From Pachysolen tannophilus NRRL Y-2460 (Eukaryota; Ascomycota; Pichiomycetes; Alaninales; Pachysolenaceae): a stretch of 64,000 bases of DNA. A model generated the notes under the pieces. The model was not told the DNA's origin. It worked only from the letters and a program-made list of their open reading frames with translations, and searched no databases. Shown one piece after another: positions 47,754 to 58,000 of the stretch. Location of the stretch: assembly GCA_001661245.1 (NCBI GenBank), contig KV454015.1, positions 553,583 to 617,582 of the forward strand, in the 5' to 3' direction. Every line of letters starts with the position of its first letter. The stretch's first letter is position 1. The position numbers were made by a program, and so were the translations under genes.

Positions 47754-50700
47754 ATGACAACTCCTCTAAGTTCACCAACTAAAAGAGGATCTTCTCCAAC
47801 GAAGAATCAAGAGTTTTCGCCGTTGATGTCGGCATCAAGATTTAATAGTAAGGTAAACACTGCTGCAGACAAGAATCATGTTGAAAAAGAAAACTTGGAT
47901 AGCAGCCACTTGAAGAAAAATGGATCATTGAAAGAAAATGTAGAATTATCTCCTATTAAGAGGTTAATTATGGAGAGAGAAAATGCTGTGAAGCTGAATG
48001 CGGTTCCACAGTCTCACTTATCCAAATCGCCTACTAAGACAAGATTGAACACATATACAGACAATAATGCCATTCCAAAATTGAATTATTTTAAACCAAA
48101 TTTTCAAACAGACAATTCTAAAACTAAGAGAGATATAGAAAATATGAACAGAATCACCAGTGGAATGTCTCAATCCCCTTCCATGAAGAATTTACACAAG
48201 CTTAAAAATATAGAATCAAAATTGAAAAATTTGAAGGGCGCTCCAGCTGCTGGTGGTAAAAAATCAAGTAATTACATTGAGGATGGTGAAGGTAATGATA
48301 AAAATAAAAGGTCAATATGGATAGACAGTAGTCGGAAATCTGCGCAAACTTATGAATATCTTTGCCGTATTGCAGAGGCCAAAACTTGGTTGGAGTCATC
48401 TGTAGGAACAGAAATTGATATTGATCAGGCTGGAAGTGAAACAGAGGTAATTGTTCAATTTGCTGATTATCTCAGAAATGGTATATTATTGGCTGAAGTT
48501 GCCAAAAAATTTGCTCCAAGCTTAGTTAAAAAAATTTACTACGGTACCAATGTCTCTTCAAAAGTTGATTACAAATCTAAAACTGGATTTCAATTCAAAT
48601 ATACAGAAAATATCAATTATTTCTTCCAATTTTTGGAATCTATTAATATGCCCGATATATTCAGATTTGAATTAACTGATTTATATGATTTAAAAAATTT
48701 TCCAAAAGTAATTCTTTGTCTTCATGCATTATCATTCATGTTATCTTTACAAGATAAAGCTCCCAAAATTCAAAATTTGAGTGGGCAGCTTGAATTTTCT
48801 GAAGCTGATATTAGTAAAACAGAAGCTAATATCAGAGGTTTGAAAATTCCTAATTTTGATAATATAGATAGTATAGATGAGTTGAATAATTTTGAACTTG
48901 AAGAAAATGATGAAGACAAGCAAGAAGAAGAACAAGACAATACTATAGTTCGTCGCGAGTCTGCACTTTCTTTGAAAGATATTGAAGAAGCTATACAGGA
49001 AGAACCAGAAGATTTATTCGAATCTGACATTGAAATAAAATCTGAAGATGAAGAAGCCGTCGTTCCGATGGAAGATTATAATAAAACTAGTGATTCCATC
49101 CCCGCTGATGATTATTTGACTAAAAAATATAAAATCGATGATATTCACAAAAAATATGAACATTTAATAAACTCAGAACAATCAAAAATGGGTTCAACTA
49201 ATATTTCTTTTTTTCCTGATGATGAATCCATATCTTCGCCATCATACGATCTATCAAGCAATTATTATAATAGCGATATTTCCCTTTCTTTAGACGTCAT
49301 TATTAAATTGCAAGCTATATCTAGAGGTTCAATCTTCAGATATAAAATGTTTGTTGATAGATTCATGTTAAAGACTTTCACCTCTGACATAATTCAATGC
49401 CAATCAATAATTAGAGCAAACCTTACAAGACTGAGTATAAAGAATATTAGAACAACATTGAATAATTCAGTTGCAAATGTCTCAAAAATTCAGTCGGCAA
49501 TTAGGAACAGTAAGAGTCAGACTAAAATAAGTCATGTTCTCAGTAACTTAGATGCATATAAAAATGATATCACCAAGTTACAGTCGATTATTAGAGGGGG
49601 AGTAATTTTGAGGACCCGCTTATTTGAAAATAAAAAGCAATTGTTGAGAGCAACTAACCAAATTATTAGGATACAAAGTTGCATTAGATCATGGTTGTTT
49701 AGGAGAAGACCTAGTGCTGGGCATGAGCAATTTCTCAAAGAATCAACAGATAATGATAGAGCCAGTAGGAGACTAGATTTACCTCAGTTAGACTTGCTGC
49801 TTGTTTCTCCTTTCAAAAAGAAGCTCGCTGAATTACAAAGTATTATGAGAGGTGCGCTTTCCCGTAAGAGACTAAATATCATATTAGACGTTTTATATTA
49901 TCAGGAGTCTCCCTTGAACAGGCTTGCTGCGATTTCAAGGGGAAAGCTATTGAGAGAGGATATCTATCTAAAAAAGTACAGATTACAAAGAGCAGTGAAT
50001 TCGATAATTTATGTTCAATCGCGCTTTAGAGGAGTATTAGCAAGATTTGAACAAGATTCGTTATTAGATACTTTAGAAGACAATGTCAGTTCAACAATCC
50101 AGTTGCAGTCTATCATAAGAGGTGGAAATGTTAGAAAATCCATTAACAATAAACTTGATTACTATAACAAACCGCAAAATATCAAGAAGATAATCAAGAT
50201 TCAAAGTTACATTAGGGCTAATAAACAAGGAAGTGCTTATAAATCATTGATATCGATGCCTGATCCTCCACTTAGTGTGGTCAAGAGATTTATACAATTG
50301 TTGAATGATAATGAAATTGACTTTGACGATGAAATCAATTTACAAAAGTTGAAAGATTCAATTAAAAGAAAATCGTTTGAGATAGGTAAGCTTGAAGACC
50401 ATTTAAATCAACTTGATATCAAAATTGAATTGTTGATGAAAAACAAAATCACTATTGATGAATTGATCAAGCACAAAAGTAATCATTTAACCGATCAAGA
50501 AATAAAAAATAATAGATTGACTTCATCATTAATCAATGACTTGGATCATTCTAATTCTAAAAAGAATTCATTTGATAAGTCAACCAGAGACATAGTTGAT
50601 CTTTATGGGAAATTCTTTTACCTATTGCAGACTAAATCAGTTTATTTTGTTAGATTGTTTGAAACAATGGAGAAATACAATTTGAATTATGAATTAGAAA

Positions 50701-52838
50701 TAAGGGATAATATTGAAGATTACATTATGAGATTATTTAATTTTTCATCATTAACTGATTCTAATCCGAAATCACCTTCAAGAGAGGATTTCTTGTTAAT
50801 GAAGTTAATTATTTCAAGTGTTACAAATAATATAGAAAAGTTTAAAAATATTGAAAGCTACAAGAATCACAATAAGTTAGATAATTCTTACAAAGGATTA
50901 ACGAAATATGAAAATGTTTGGGAATTGATTTTAAATAATTATAATAATTTAACGAACCAAAGAATTACAATGAGAAAATTATTTTCCTCCAAAGTGGAAT
51001 CAGTAATTGCAGATTCTGACTTAGATTTGGAGTCAAATCCTCTCTTGATATATAAATCTCTCATTGAAGCAGAGGAACAGAAAACAGGCGAGCCATCATC
51101 AAAGCCAATGAATATCACCCCTCAAGCAGCAATACATGATGCAGATACTAGAAGTCAATTTGTCGTTAATTTAGCTGATTTAAGAGAATTAGCAAATGAC
51201 TTCATGTTAGCTGTCGAAGACAATGTTGATAATTTGCCAATCTATATCAGATGTCTTTGTCATGAAATTTACAGTACGGTTGTTCATAAATTTCCTCAAG
51301 AACCTGAAAGATTCCATTTGTCAGTTATTGGTAAGATATTTATGAAGAATTATTTTTTACCACTTTTGCTTAAACCAGAAAATTATGGTATAAATGCTAC
51401 AAGCCATTTGGTTAATAAGAAGCTGAATAAGAAAACAAAGCGCAACTTAATTGAAATAGCAAAAGTGCTATATCAATTAGTATCTATGAGATCATTTGGT
51501 AGCAGTAATATTTATTTACAGCCTTTGAATGATTACATTGAACAATCGGTTGAATTGGTCCGCTCCATCTTGAAGAAGATTATTGATGTTAAAGATATTG
51601 AAACTTGTTATGATATGAATGTTATGTATGATGATATTGTTTCTCAGCAAAAGCCAAAATTAAATATAGAAGTTAGTGATATCTTACTGATAACAAAAAT
51701 GATCAACAAGGAAATTGAAATTATTTCACCATTGAGAACAGATATTTTGAGAAGATTTTTAAGTGAAATTAATATATCGCATGCCAGCCAGCTTAGCAAA
51801 TTAGATAATGTTACTTTGGAATTAATTCCTTCTACTGAGGATGAAAATCCACTGCTACTTAAGACCAAGACAATATATTTGCAAGTTAAACGGTGTATAT
51901 TGTACATTATACAAGTTCAAAATGGTGATGATTTGTTAGATTTATTGCTTTCTAAAATTGAGCCAAAGCATGAAAAGCTTTTTAAGAAGATTATACATGA
52001 AGAGAAACAAGATTTATTGCATAGAAATATTGCCAAGCCATATAGTGATGGTTTGTTATCAATTGATAGTTATGACGATGAAACCAATGGAATTATTTCT
52101 AAAGATTTGACTAAATTATCCTATCATGAGTTAAAAAGAATCACCTTAGAAAAAATCCTAGAATTGGAATCAATGGGAGAGCTTACCAGACGTGATGCTT
52201 TCCAGAAATTATTAAACGAAATAGCCAATGATATTAAGAACAAGCATGCTCAAAGATTGAAATTGAAAAGAGAAATTGAAATTGCTTCAGCAACTTTGAA
52301 GAAACTTGTGGACAAGGAAAACTCTTTACAACAACAATTAGGCAATTATAATAAAGATATCGAAACGGCAATGTTATCATTACAATCATCATCAAAATCG
52401 AGTAAGAAAAATTTTTTGAGAAACATTTTTTCAAGACAATATTTTTATCATAGAGAATTGAAAAAGAATGGAAATTTACCAAAATTTGGTTCTTTTAAAT
52501 ATTCTTCAAAGTATCTTTATGAAAATGGTATATTACTTCAAATAACCGGATTGACAAGAGTTGAAGAAGAATTATCTGCTTCTGGTTCTTCCAAGATTCC
52601 AAAAGTTGATCTTATGTTTTCATGCGATGAAGTTGGAATATTCGAAATGGAAATGGCTAAAGGAGTACAACCAATTAGTGGAGGAAAAATAAAAATATCT
52701 CTAGATGATTTATTAAATTATCAATACGAAAATAAGAAACAAATTTTCTTGTTCAATGAAATGGCCAAATTTGATACCAATGCTTTGATTTCATTTATAT
52801 TCAGAAAATTTTATGAGGTAAAAGATAACAAACATTAG
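47754..52838 (+). CDS. IQG1: IQGAP family cytokinesis scaffold
   Basis: This is a 1694-aa protein. The N-terminal region has CDK-type sites (SPTK twice in the first 17 residues, then SPIKR and SPTKTR), a calponin-homology domain (about 205-330), at least nine IQ motifs (about 520-840, e.g. KLQSIIRGGVILR, IQSCIRSWLFRRR, VQSRFRGVLARF), a GAP-related domain (about 950-1290) and a RasGAP_C region (about 1420-1690). Iqg1 recruits actin to the contractile ring at the bud neck through the CH domain and binds calmodulin-like light chains through the IQ motifs. The clustered SP sites suggest cell-cycle phosphorylation. The GAP domain of IQGAPs lacks the arginine finger and is not an active GAP. Confidence 0.96.
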   Translation: MTTPLSSPTKRGSSPTKNQEFSPLMSASRFNSKVNTAADKNHVEKENLDSSHLKKNGSLKENVELSPIKRLIMERENAVKLNAVPQSHLSKSPTKTRLNTYTDNNAIPKLNYFKPNFQTDNSKTKRDIENMNRITSGMSQSPSMKNLHKLKNIESKLKNLKGAPAAGGKKSSNYIEDGEGNDKNKRSIWIDSSRKSAQTYEYLCRIAEAKTWLESSVGTEIDIDQAGSETEVIVQFADYLRNGILLAEVAKKFAPSLVKKIYYGTNVSSKVDYKSKTGFQFKYTENINYFFQFLESINMPDIFRFELTDLYDLKNFPKVILCLHALSFMLSLQDKAPKIQNLSGQLEFSEADISKTEANIRGLKIPNFDNIDSIDELNNFELEENDEDKQEEEQDNTIVRRESALSLKDIEEAIQEEPEDLFESDIEIKSEDEEAVVPMEDYNKTSDSIPADDYLTKKYKIDDIHKKYEHLINSEQSKMGSTNISFFPDDESISSPSYDLSSNYYNSDISLSLDVIIKLQAISRGSIFRYKMFVDRFMLKTFTSDIIQCQSIIRANLTRLSIKNIRTTLNNSVANVSKIQSAIRNSKSQTKISHVLSNLDAYKNDITKLQSIIRGGVILRTRLFENKKQLLRATNQIIRIQSCIRSWLFRRRPSAGHEQFLKESTDNDRASRRLDLPQLDLLLVSPFKKKLAELQSIMRGALSRKRLNIILDVLYYQESPLNRLAAISRGKLLREDIYLKKYRLQRAVNSIIYVQSRFRGVLARFEQDSLLDTLEDNVSSTIQLQSIIRGGNVRKSINNKLDYYNKPQNIKKIIKIQSYIRANKQGSAYKSLISMPDPPLSVVKRFIQLLNDNEIDFDDEINLQKLKDSIKRKSFEIGKLEDHLNQLDIKIELLMKNKITIDELIKHKSNHLTDQEIKNNRLTSSLINDLDHSNSKKNSFDKSTRDIVDLYGKFFYLLQTKSVYFVRLFETMEKYNLNYELEIRDNIEDYIMRLFNFSSLTDSNPKSPSREDFLLMKLIISSVTNNIEKFKNIESYKNHNKLDNSYKGLTKYENVWELILNNYNNLTNQRITMRKLFSSKVESVIADSDLDLESNPLLIYKSLIEAEEQKTGEPSSKPMNITPQAAIHDADTRSQFVVNLADLRELANDFMLAVEDNVDNLPIYIRCLCHEIYSTVVHKFPQEPERFHLSVIGKIFMKNYFLPLLLKPENYGINATSHLVNKKLNKKTKRNLIEIAKVLYQLVSMRSFGSSNIYLQPLNDYIEQSVELVRSILKKIIDVKDIETCYDMNVMYDDIVSQQKPKLNIEVSDILLITKMINKEIEIISPLRTDILRRFLSEINISHASQLSKLDNVTLELIPSTEDENPLLLKTKTIYLQVKRCILYIIQVQNGDDLLDLLLSKIEPKHEKLFKKIIHEEKQDLLHRNIAKPYSDGLLSIDSYDDETNGIISKDLTKLSYHELKRITLEKILELESMGELTRRDAFQKLLNEIANDIKNKHAQRLKLKREIEIASATLKKLVDKENSLQQQLGNYNKDIETAMLSLQSSSKSSKKNFLRNIFSRQYFYHRELKKNGNLPKFGSFKYSSKYLYENGILLQITGLTRVEEELSASGSSKIPKVDLMFSCDEVGIFEMEMAKGVQPISGGKIKISLDDLLNYQYENKKQIFLFNEMAKFDTNALISFIFRKFYEVKDNKH

Positions 52839-53151
52839 CTTTTCCATTTTACTTTACTTTTTCTTTTTTTTCCTTCTATTATTTATAATGCCTAATCTCT
52901 GTCAATTATCGTTAATGATCATTACCTGCTTCTTTTTATCACATTTTGTCTTCTTTTGTTTTTTTTTTTGTTTGTTTGTTTGTTTCTTTCTTTACTGAAA
53001 ACAGATCCATTTACATTTTTATTAATTAATAAGCTAAAATACATTGAATTTATAGAATTTACAAAATAAATCAAAGACTAAATTTTTATGTTTATTTGTC
53101 GTAGAACACATAACTGAGATGTTTCAACTTACTTATGGAAAATTTATTATA

Positions 53152-53182
53152 TCAATCAGCATCACGGACCTCCTCATCTTTA

Positions 53183-53220
<38 letters not shown>

Positions 53221-53619
53221 ATCATCCTCTTCATCTTCCTCATCTTTAAATATATCTGTGATCGTCTTACTTATTTCAATATCCTTTTTCGACAATTGTG
53301 AAGGATCATCTTCATTATCATTTGGATCTTGCATCCAAAACAAATTTTTAGCACCAGAACTCAAAAAGGTCAATTTGAAAACTCTACCAGTCTTACAAGA
53401 AGAAACATGTTTCCAAGTCACATCACCTGGAATAACCAACAATTCATCATTATCAATCCCCTCAGTGGTATTTTCTCTTGGTGACCAAGCAAAATCATAA
53501 CAAGATTCATCTTCAGTCTGTTTTATAGTAACCTCTCCTTTCACCAGCCTTGGAGTACACAATTTAGTGGTCTCATCATAATCAACTCTTCCTGCTTTAA
53601 ACTTCAATAACACTGCCAT
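53152..53619 (-). CDS. RPN13: Proteasome ubiquitin receptor Rpn13
   Basis: This 155-aa protein is a Pru domain: LLKFKAGRVDYDE, then YDFAWSPREN, LLVIPGDVTWKHVSSCKTGRVFKLTF and NLFWMQDPNDNED. It is followed by an acidic tail encoded by a GAA/GAG microsatellite. S. cerevisiae Rpn13 is also Pru-only (156 aa). It docks ubiquitin on Rpn2 of the 19S regulatory particle. The antisense poly-Ser frame over the tail is a shadow. The 52839-53151 gap to IQG1 is T-rich with (TTTG)n near 52970 and no gene. Confidence 0.93.
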
Positions 53620-53904
53620 ATCGCCCCTTAATCAATTATAATATTCCACAAAATTCTAAAATTTCCAATCTTATTTCAAATTATAATCACTATATTTGTA
53701 TTGTTGTTGATATTATACAATTGTGGTTTGCCCATTTAAAAAAACCCACTTTGTAGAAACAATTAAAAATCACGACCATTTTTATTTTAATAGCATTTCA
53801 AATATAATATAAGTTGTTGATTGGTTTATAGTTCACAATTGAGGAATCGTTTGATCAAAGGAAGAGAGAGTTAGAGAGAGAGAGAGAGACTTTGATTTTG
53901 AAAG

Positions 53905-54540
53905 ATGTCTTTTCCTCCTGATTATGTATTGGATCTTGTTAAAGAGATATCAGAGATTTTAATCCAGAGAAATGAAACTCTTTCGATATCCGAAGCAGCA
54001 TGTGGAGGATTATTATCAGCTTATTTGGTTTCAATTCCTGGAGCTTCAAAGTTTTTCCAAGGTGGGACGTTGGTTTACAGTTTGAAGTCAAGGTTAAAGT
54101 TGAGTGGCTGGGATAATAAAGATATATCCAATTATACGGGGCCAAGTGAACAAGTTGTATTAAGATTAGCTAGAAATTTAAGAATTGAATTAGGTTCTAC
54201 TTATGTGCTTTCGGAAACAGGTTTTGCTGGACCTTCGATAACGATTTTTGACAAGGACCAAGAACCGAGCTGTAATGATGAGAGTGGTGAAGAAATAAAA
54301 GATGAACAAAGTCCAGGAAAAGTTGGAACTGTATATTTAGGTATTTCGGGGCCTAGAGGTGAAGTTTCATGTATAAGGCATACAAACAACGATAACAGAG
54401 CTGAAAACATGCAATTATTTGCCCAGCTGGGGCTCCGTTTTCTCTTGGACCATATGAAGCAAAACCAAGAAGAAGAAGAAGAAGAAGAAACAAAAAAAGA
54501 AGAATCCAATGGTAACGGTATAAAAAAACAAAAAATATAG
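53905..54540 (+). CDS. CinA C-terminal domain protein
   Basis: This is a 211-aa protein consisting of a single CinA-C (PncC-type) domain: LSISEAACGGLLSAYLVSIPGASKFFQGGTLVYS, then LSETGFAGPS and GTVYLGISGPRG, then a Glu/Lys-rich tail. In bacteria this domain is an NMN deamidase of pyridine-nucleotide salvage. Stand-alone fungal copies are known but poorly characterised. The Ser-x-x-Ala-Cys-Gly-Gly start and the GGTLVYS loop, part of the active-site region, are present. Cytosolic location is inferred. It is divergent from RPN13 (286-bp gap with an AG-rich repeat just upstream of the ATG). Confidence 0.85.
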   Translation: MSFPPDYVLDLVKEISEILIQRNETLSISEAACGGLLSAYLVSIPGASKFFQGGTLVYSLKSRLKLSGWDNKDISNYTGPSEQVVLRLARNLRIELGSTYVLSETGFAGPSITIFDKDQEPSCNDESGEEIKDEQSPGKVGTVYLGISGPRGEVSCIRHTNNDNRAENMQLFAQLGLRFLLDHMKQNQEEEEEEETKKEESNGNGIKKQKI

Positions 54541-54801
54541 AACTCCAAAATCTACTAATTTAATAACTACGATAATTACAATAAATACATTTTTTGAAAA
54601 AAACAAATCTCTTCTGAAATACTGATCCTGATCCTCCTTTTCCTCCTCCAATCTAGATACTCCTCTCTCATACTCCATAAACTTCTTCGTATATCTTGTT
54701 CTATTATCCGTAGAATTATCATGTGTTCCTTGAAAAATGGCCCAAAAAGGAAACTGATTTTTTGTTGAAGTTTCGTCGAGATTTGTACCTGTAACAACCA
54801 A
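54541..54801 (-). other. Possible unrecognised small gene in the CinA-DCK1 gap
   Basis: A minus-strand frame open from a TAG just above 54801 reads through protein-like sequence, with FPFWAIFQGTHDNSTDNRT, then YERGVSRLEEEKEDQDQYF and a hydrophobic segment (VFIVIIVVIKLVDFGVLYF). It continues antisense into the CinA-type gene. There is no ATG near the start, so an upstream exon would be needed; a CAG acceptor-like site lies near 54789. The rest of the 54541-55036 gap is A/T-rich. Confidence 0.25.
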
Positions 54802-55036
54802 CTATTTGATCCCTTTTATAATTAATAATAAAAAATACCATTAAAAAAATACAAGAGATAAATTGAATATAGTAGAATTGAGTATCTGGGCGCTATTAAA
54901 TGAGAGAGTGTTAGGATATCAAAAGTTGGTCTTTGGAGTTAATTTGTTTGGTTTGATTTTCATTTTTTTGCTAGAATAGTTTTAATTTTTAATCTTAATT
55001 TTTGTTTTTTGAATTTTACCAAATTGTGATATAATA

Positions 55037-58000
55037 ATGACTAGCGGTTGGGTTCCAACGAGTAGTATTACTTATGGACGAGCTATTTCGTCGTTTTTGC
55101 CATTGGATCAGCCGAACTTGAGGAAATTGGAGAATGTGTATAAGAATATATATCCTGGTGATCAAGTTTATATTTTTGAGACCAATGGTATTCAATGGGC
55201 TAGGGGTTATATTGTATCACAACCTACTCCTTCTGATTTTTCATCTTCAGTGATTAATTTGAACAAGCTTCCAGATAGAAAAGTTCAAATTGGGATTTTC
55301 CCCATGTCTATAATCACAGTGATTGAACAACTTGCTATAACGAAATATGATGATAGTGAATCCTTAGACGCCATTGGGAAACCATCAGAATTTGATGTTG
55401 TGCCAAGAATATTGGATACCGAATTGTTCAATGAAGTTGCAATTAATGGTGAAGGAACATTGGACTTTGCAACTTCAAAACATCCAAAACCTCAATTACC
55501 ACTTTCAAATAAAAGGGAGGATTTAATCGATGAAATTAAATCTGCTACATTGTTTTTAGTTTCACATATTTATGCTTTATACTCGTTAGGAGAATTCCAA
55601 TTGTTTAATAAGTTGGTAGAGCTATATTCTGAATTGGACGATATTAGATTAACATTGGGTAATGACTTATGTACCAAGAATGAAAGAATATATTTAAAAA
55701 AAGAAGCTTCAGCTTTATTGACAAAAATTTCAAAATACTTGGCATCAAGGGGTAAATTAAATAAATTTGAAGAAAAGGAAAAAGATAGACTTGCACTGGG
55801 TGATGTTAGTGGCTACGAGGCAATCTTGGCAAGATCTCCTGAAACTGGTGAATTACTTGCTTCTAGTGATATCCGAACTGTCGCTACTACTGCTAGTGAT
55901 CTTTCAAAGAATGCAAGTCCTTATCTGTTGGTAATGAATCAATTGTTGTATGCATTATCTTCTGGTTATCCTAATACCAATTTGGCCGCAGATTTATCTC
56001 CACAGACTAGAAATAGATTGGAAAGAATTCCTCTTTCTAATATCCTTGTGGATTTCAAATCTGTTATAAGTTCTTCAGTACATATTCCTAAAGGATTTAT
56101 GAGCATGACTGCTTATCTTTTCTTGAGAAATAAGAAAAGAGCATTGACAGAAGCTTTTGCTATCAAGATTGATGCAAGCCAAGAATTGTTATTGGAAAAT
56201 GTATCTGCAGCATTATTTAAAAATATTCCCTCCACTGAAGTTGATAATAATGGTAAAGTTTATCTTGTCGCTCTTTTAACAGAAGAAATTGATCTTTCAG
56301 GTTATCAGAAACATTTAGATCTAAATACTATTAAAAAGGGTATAGCTGCAGGTGTCACCGATATATCAAGAATTTTCTCAAGGCATAAAGGTGCTCTAGC
56401 ATCGGGTCAGTCTCATCAATTTACTGTTAAATTGTATGGTTCCTATATCGGTCCAGATGATAATGTGAATGCCACACCAGTAACAAAAAATAATGGATGG
56501 GGTGAAGTTGTTGAACGTATTATACATGGTTCTAACGTTGGTATTGCTATTAATCCAAGAGCCGAAAGAATAATTGTCTCGATCAAAGAAATACAAGATG
56601 AAGCATTATTGAATGAAAAATTTGAACATCTTGATGAAACAACAAATGTTAGTTCCTCTGCTTTAATTCCTATCAGAACTTTATTATTTGACCCATTATC
56701 AGATTCTTATGAAAGAGTACATATTAGGTTACTCAGAATAAATTTGATTCAGAAAGTCAGTGACAGTTTGAAAGATTCTTTCTTATCAATACATTTCACA
56801 TCTGATAATGAAAACTTCAAATTCAAGAGGGCAACTAATGAGGCTCCTACTAGTACATGGGCGTGTGTATCGGTAGTGGAAGATGAGGTCATTGGAGAGA
56901 TTATTTCATTAGTTGGTCTTTCAACTTTACAGACTAATCATTTGGGGGATAGTTTTATCATTAAACTTTTCAGTAATGGTGTGCTCAGATGTGAAGGAAA
57001 GATTCTTTTTCGGAAAAATGGCCAAATTTATGATTCAGATGGAAAATCGAAAACCATCAAATTGTTTTCTGTTATTAGTCCAGGTCCTGAAATTGGTACT
57101 ATTGAGTTGGCAACAGAATATATCGGTACACATTATAATATGGATCCAGTCATTCTCAATGTTTTCAACTGGAAACTTATTTTCAATTCTACAGAAAATT
57201 TGGAACAATGTGAACAAGATGTTATTGTTCTTTTAAACGAATTACATAAAAAACCCTTGGATGCTTATATTAAATTTTTCCCAAAATTATTACTTTCATT
57301 ATTTAATTTATTTAATTTTTCTTATTCAACAAAATTATCGAATATTTTGACTAAGAAGATTTTTGAATCTGTTGTTCACTTATTGGATTTTGTAATATTG
57401 AAGCAAGATCAATATATTTACTTGTTTGATGATTTTTGTGAAAAATATGCGAAAAACACATCGGTTACATTAGGATTTTTCCAGTTAGGAGCAGAAATTT
57501 ATAACAATGCAAATAAAGTATGGAGTCATATTAGCAGGCAATATGCCCGTGTTGCACCTTTGTTATTCAAAATGAGTGTAATATGTAATAAAGATGAAAA
57601 CGAGCTGTTGAAACAGGGTTTTTATTCCTTGCATATTGCAATGCTAAATTTTTTGAAATTTGTCGACGAAAAGCTATTGAGTGAACAAGTATTAATTTTG
57701 GATAATTTTTTCTATTACTTGGAAGCTATCAAACCACTTTATTCCAAGGGTGAAATTTGGAATTTGTGCGTGAAAGTCATTGAATCACTTGGCCTCAGGG
57801 GTTTAGGTGCTAAAGATGAAGCTGACGCCATTTTATCGAAGCTGCGTAAAAAAGATGAGAATGGTTCTACAAGGAATTTAATTCATAGTAAAAATTCCAG
57901 AGCCGAGACGGGTGCAACAGCAGCAACAGCCATTTTGGCGAAGAAAAAAAATGAAGAGCACAAATTGATTATTGCCAAGATGTTACTTATTGGCCAATGT

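Noticed and set aside
53135-53500. Plus-strand poly-Ser ORF over RPN13
   Set aside because: It is the antisense of the Glu-rich tail and Pru domain of Rpn13.
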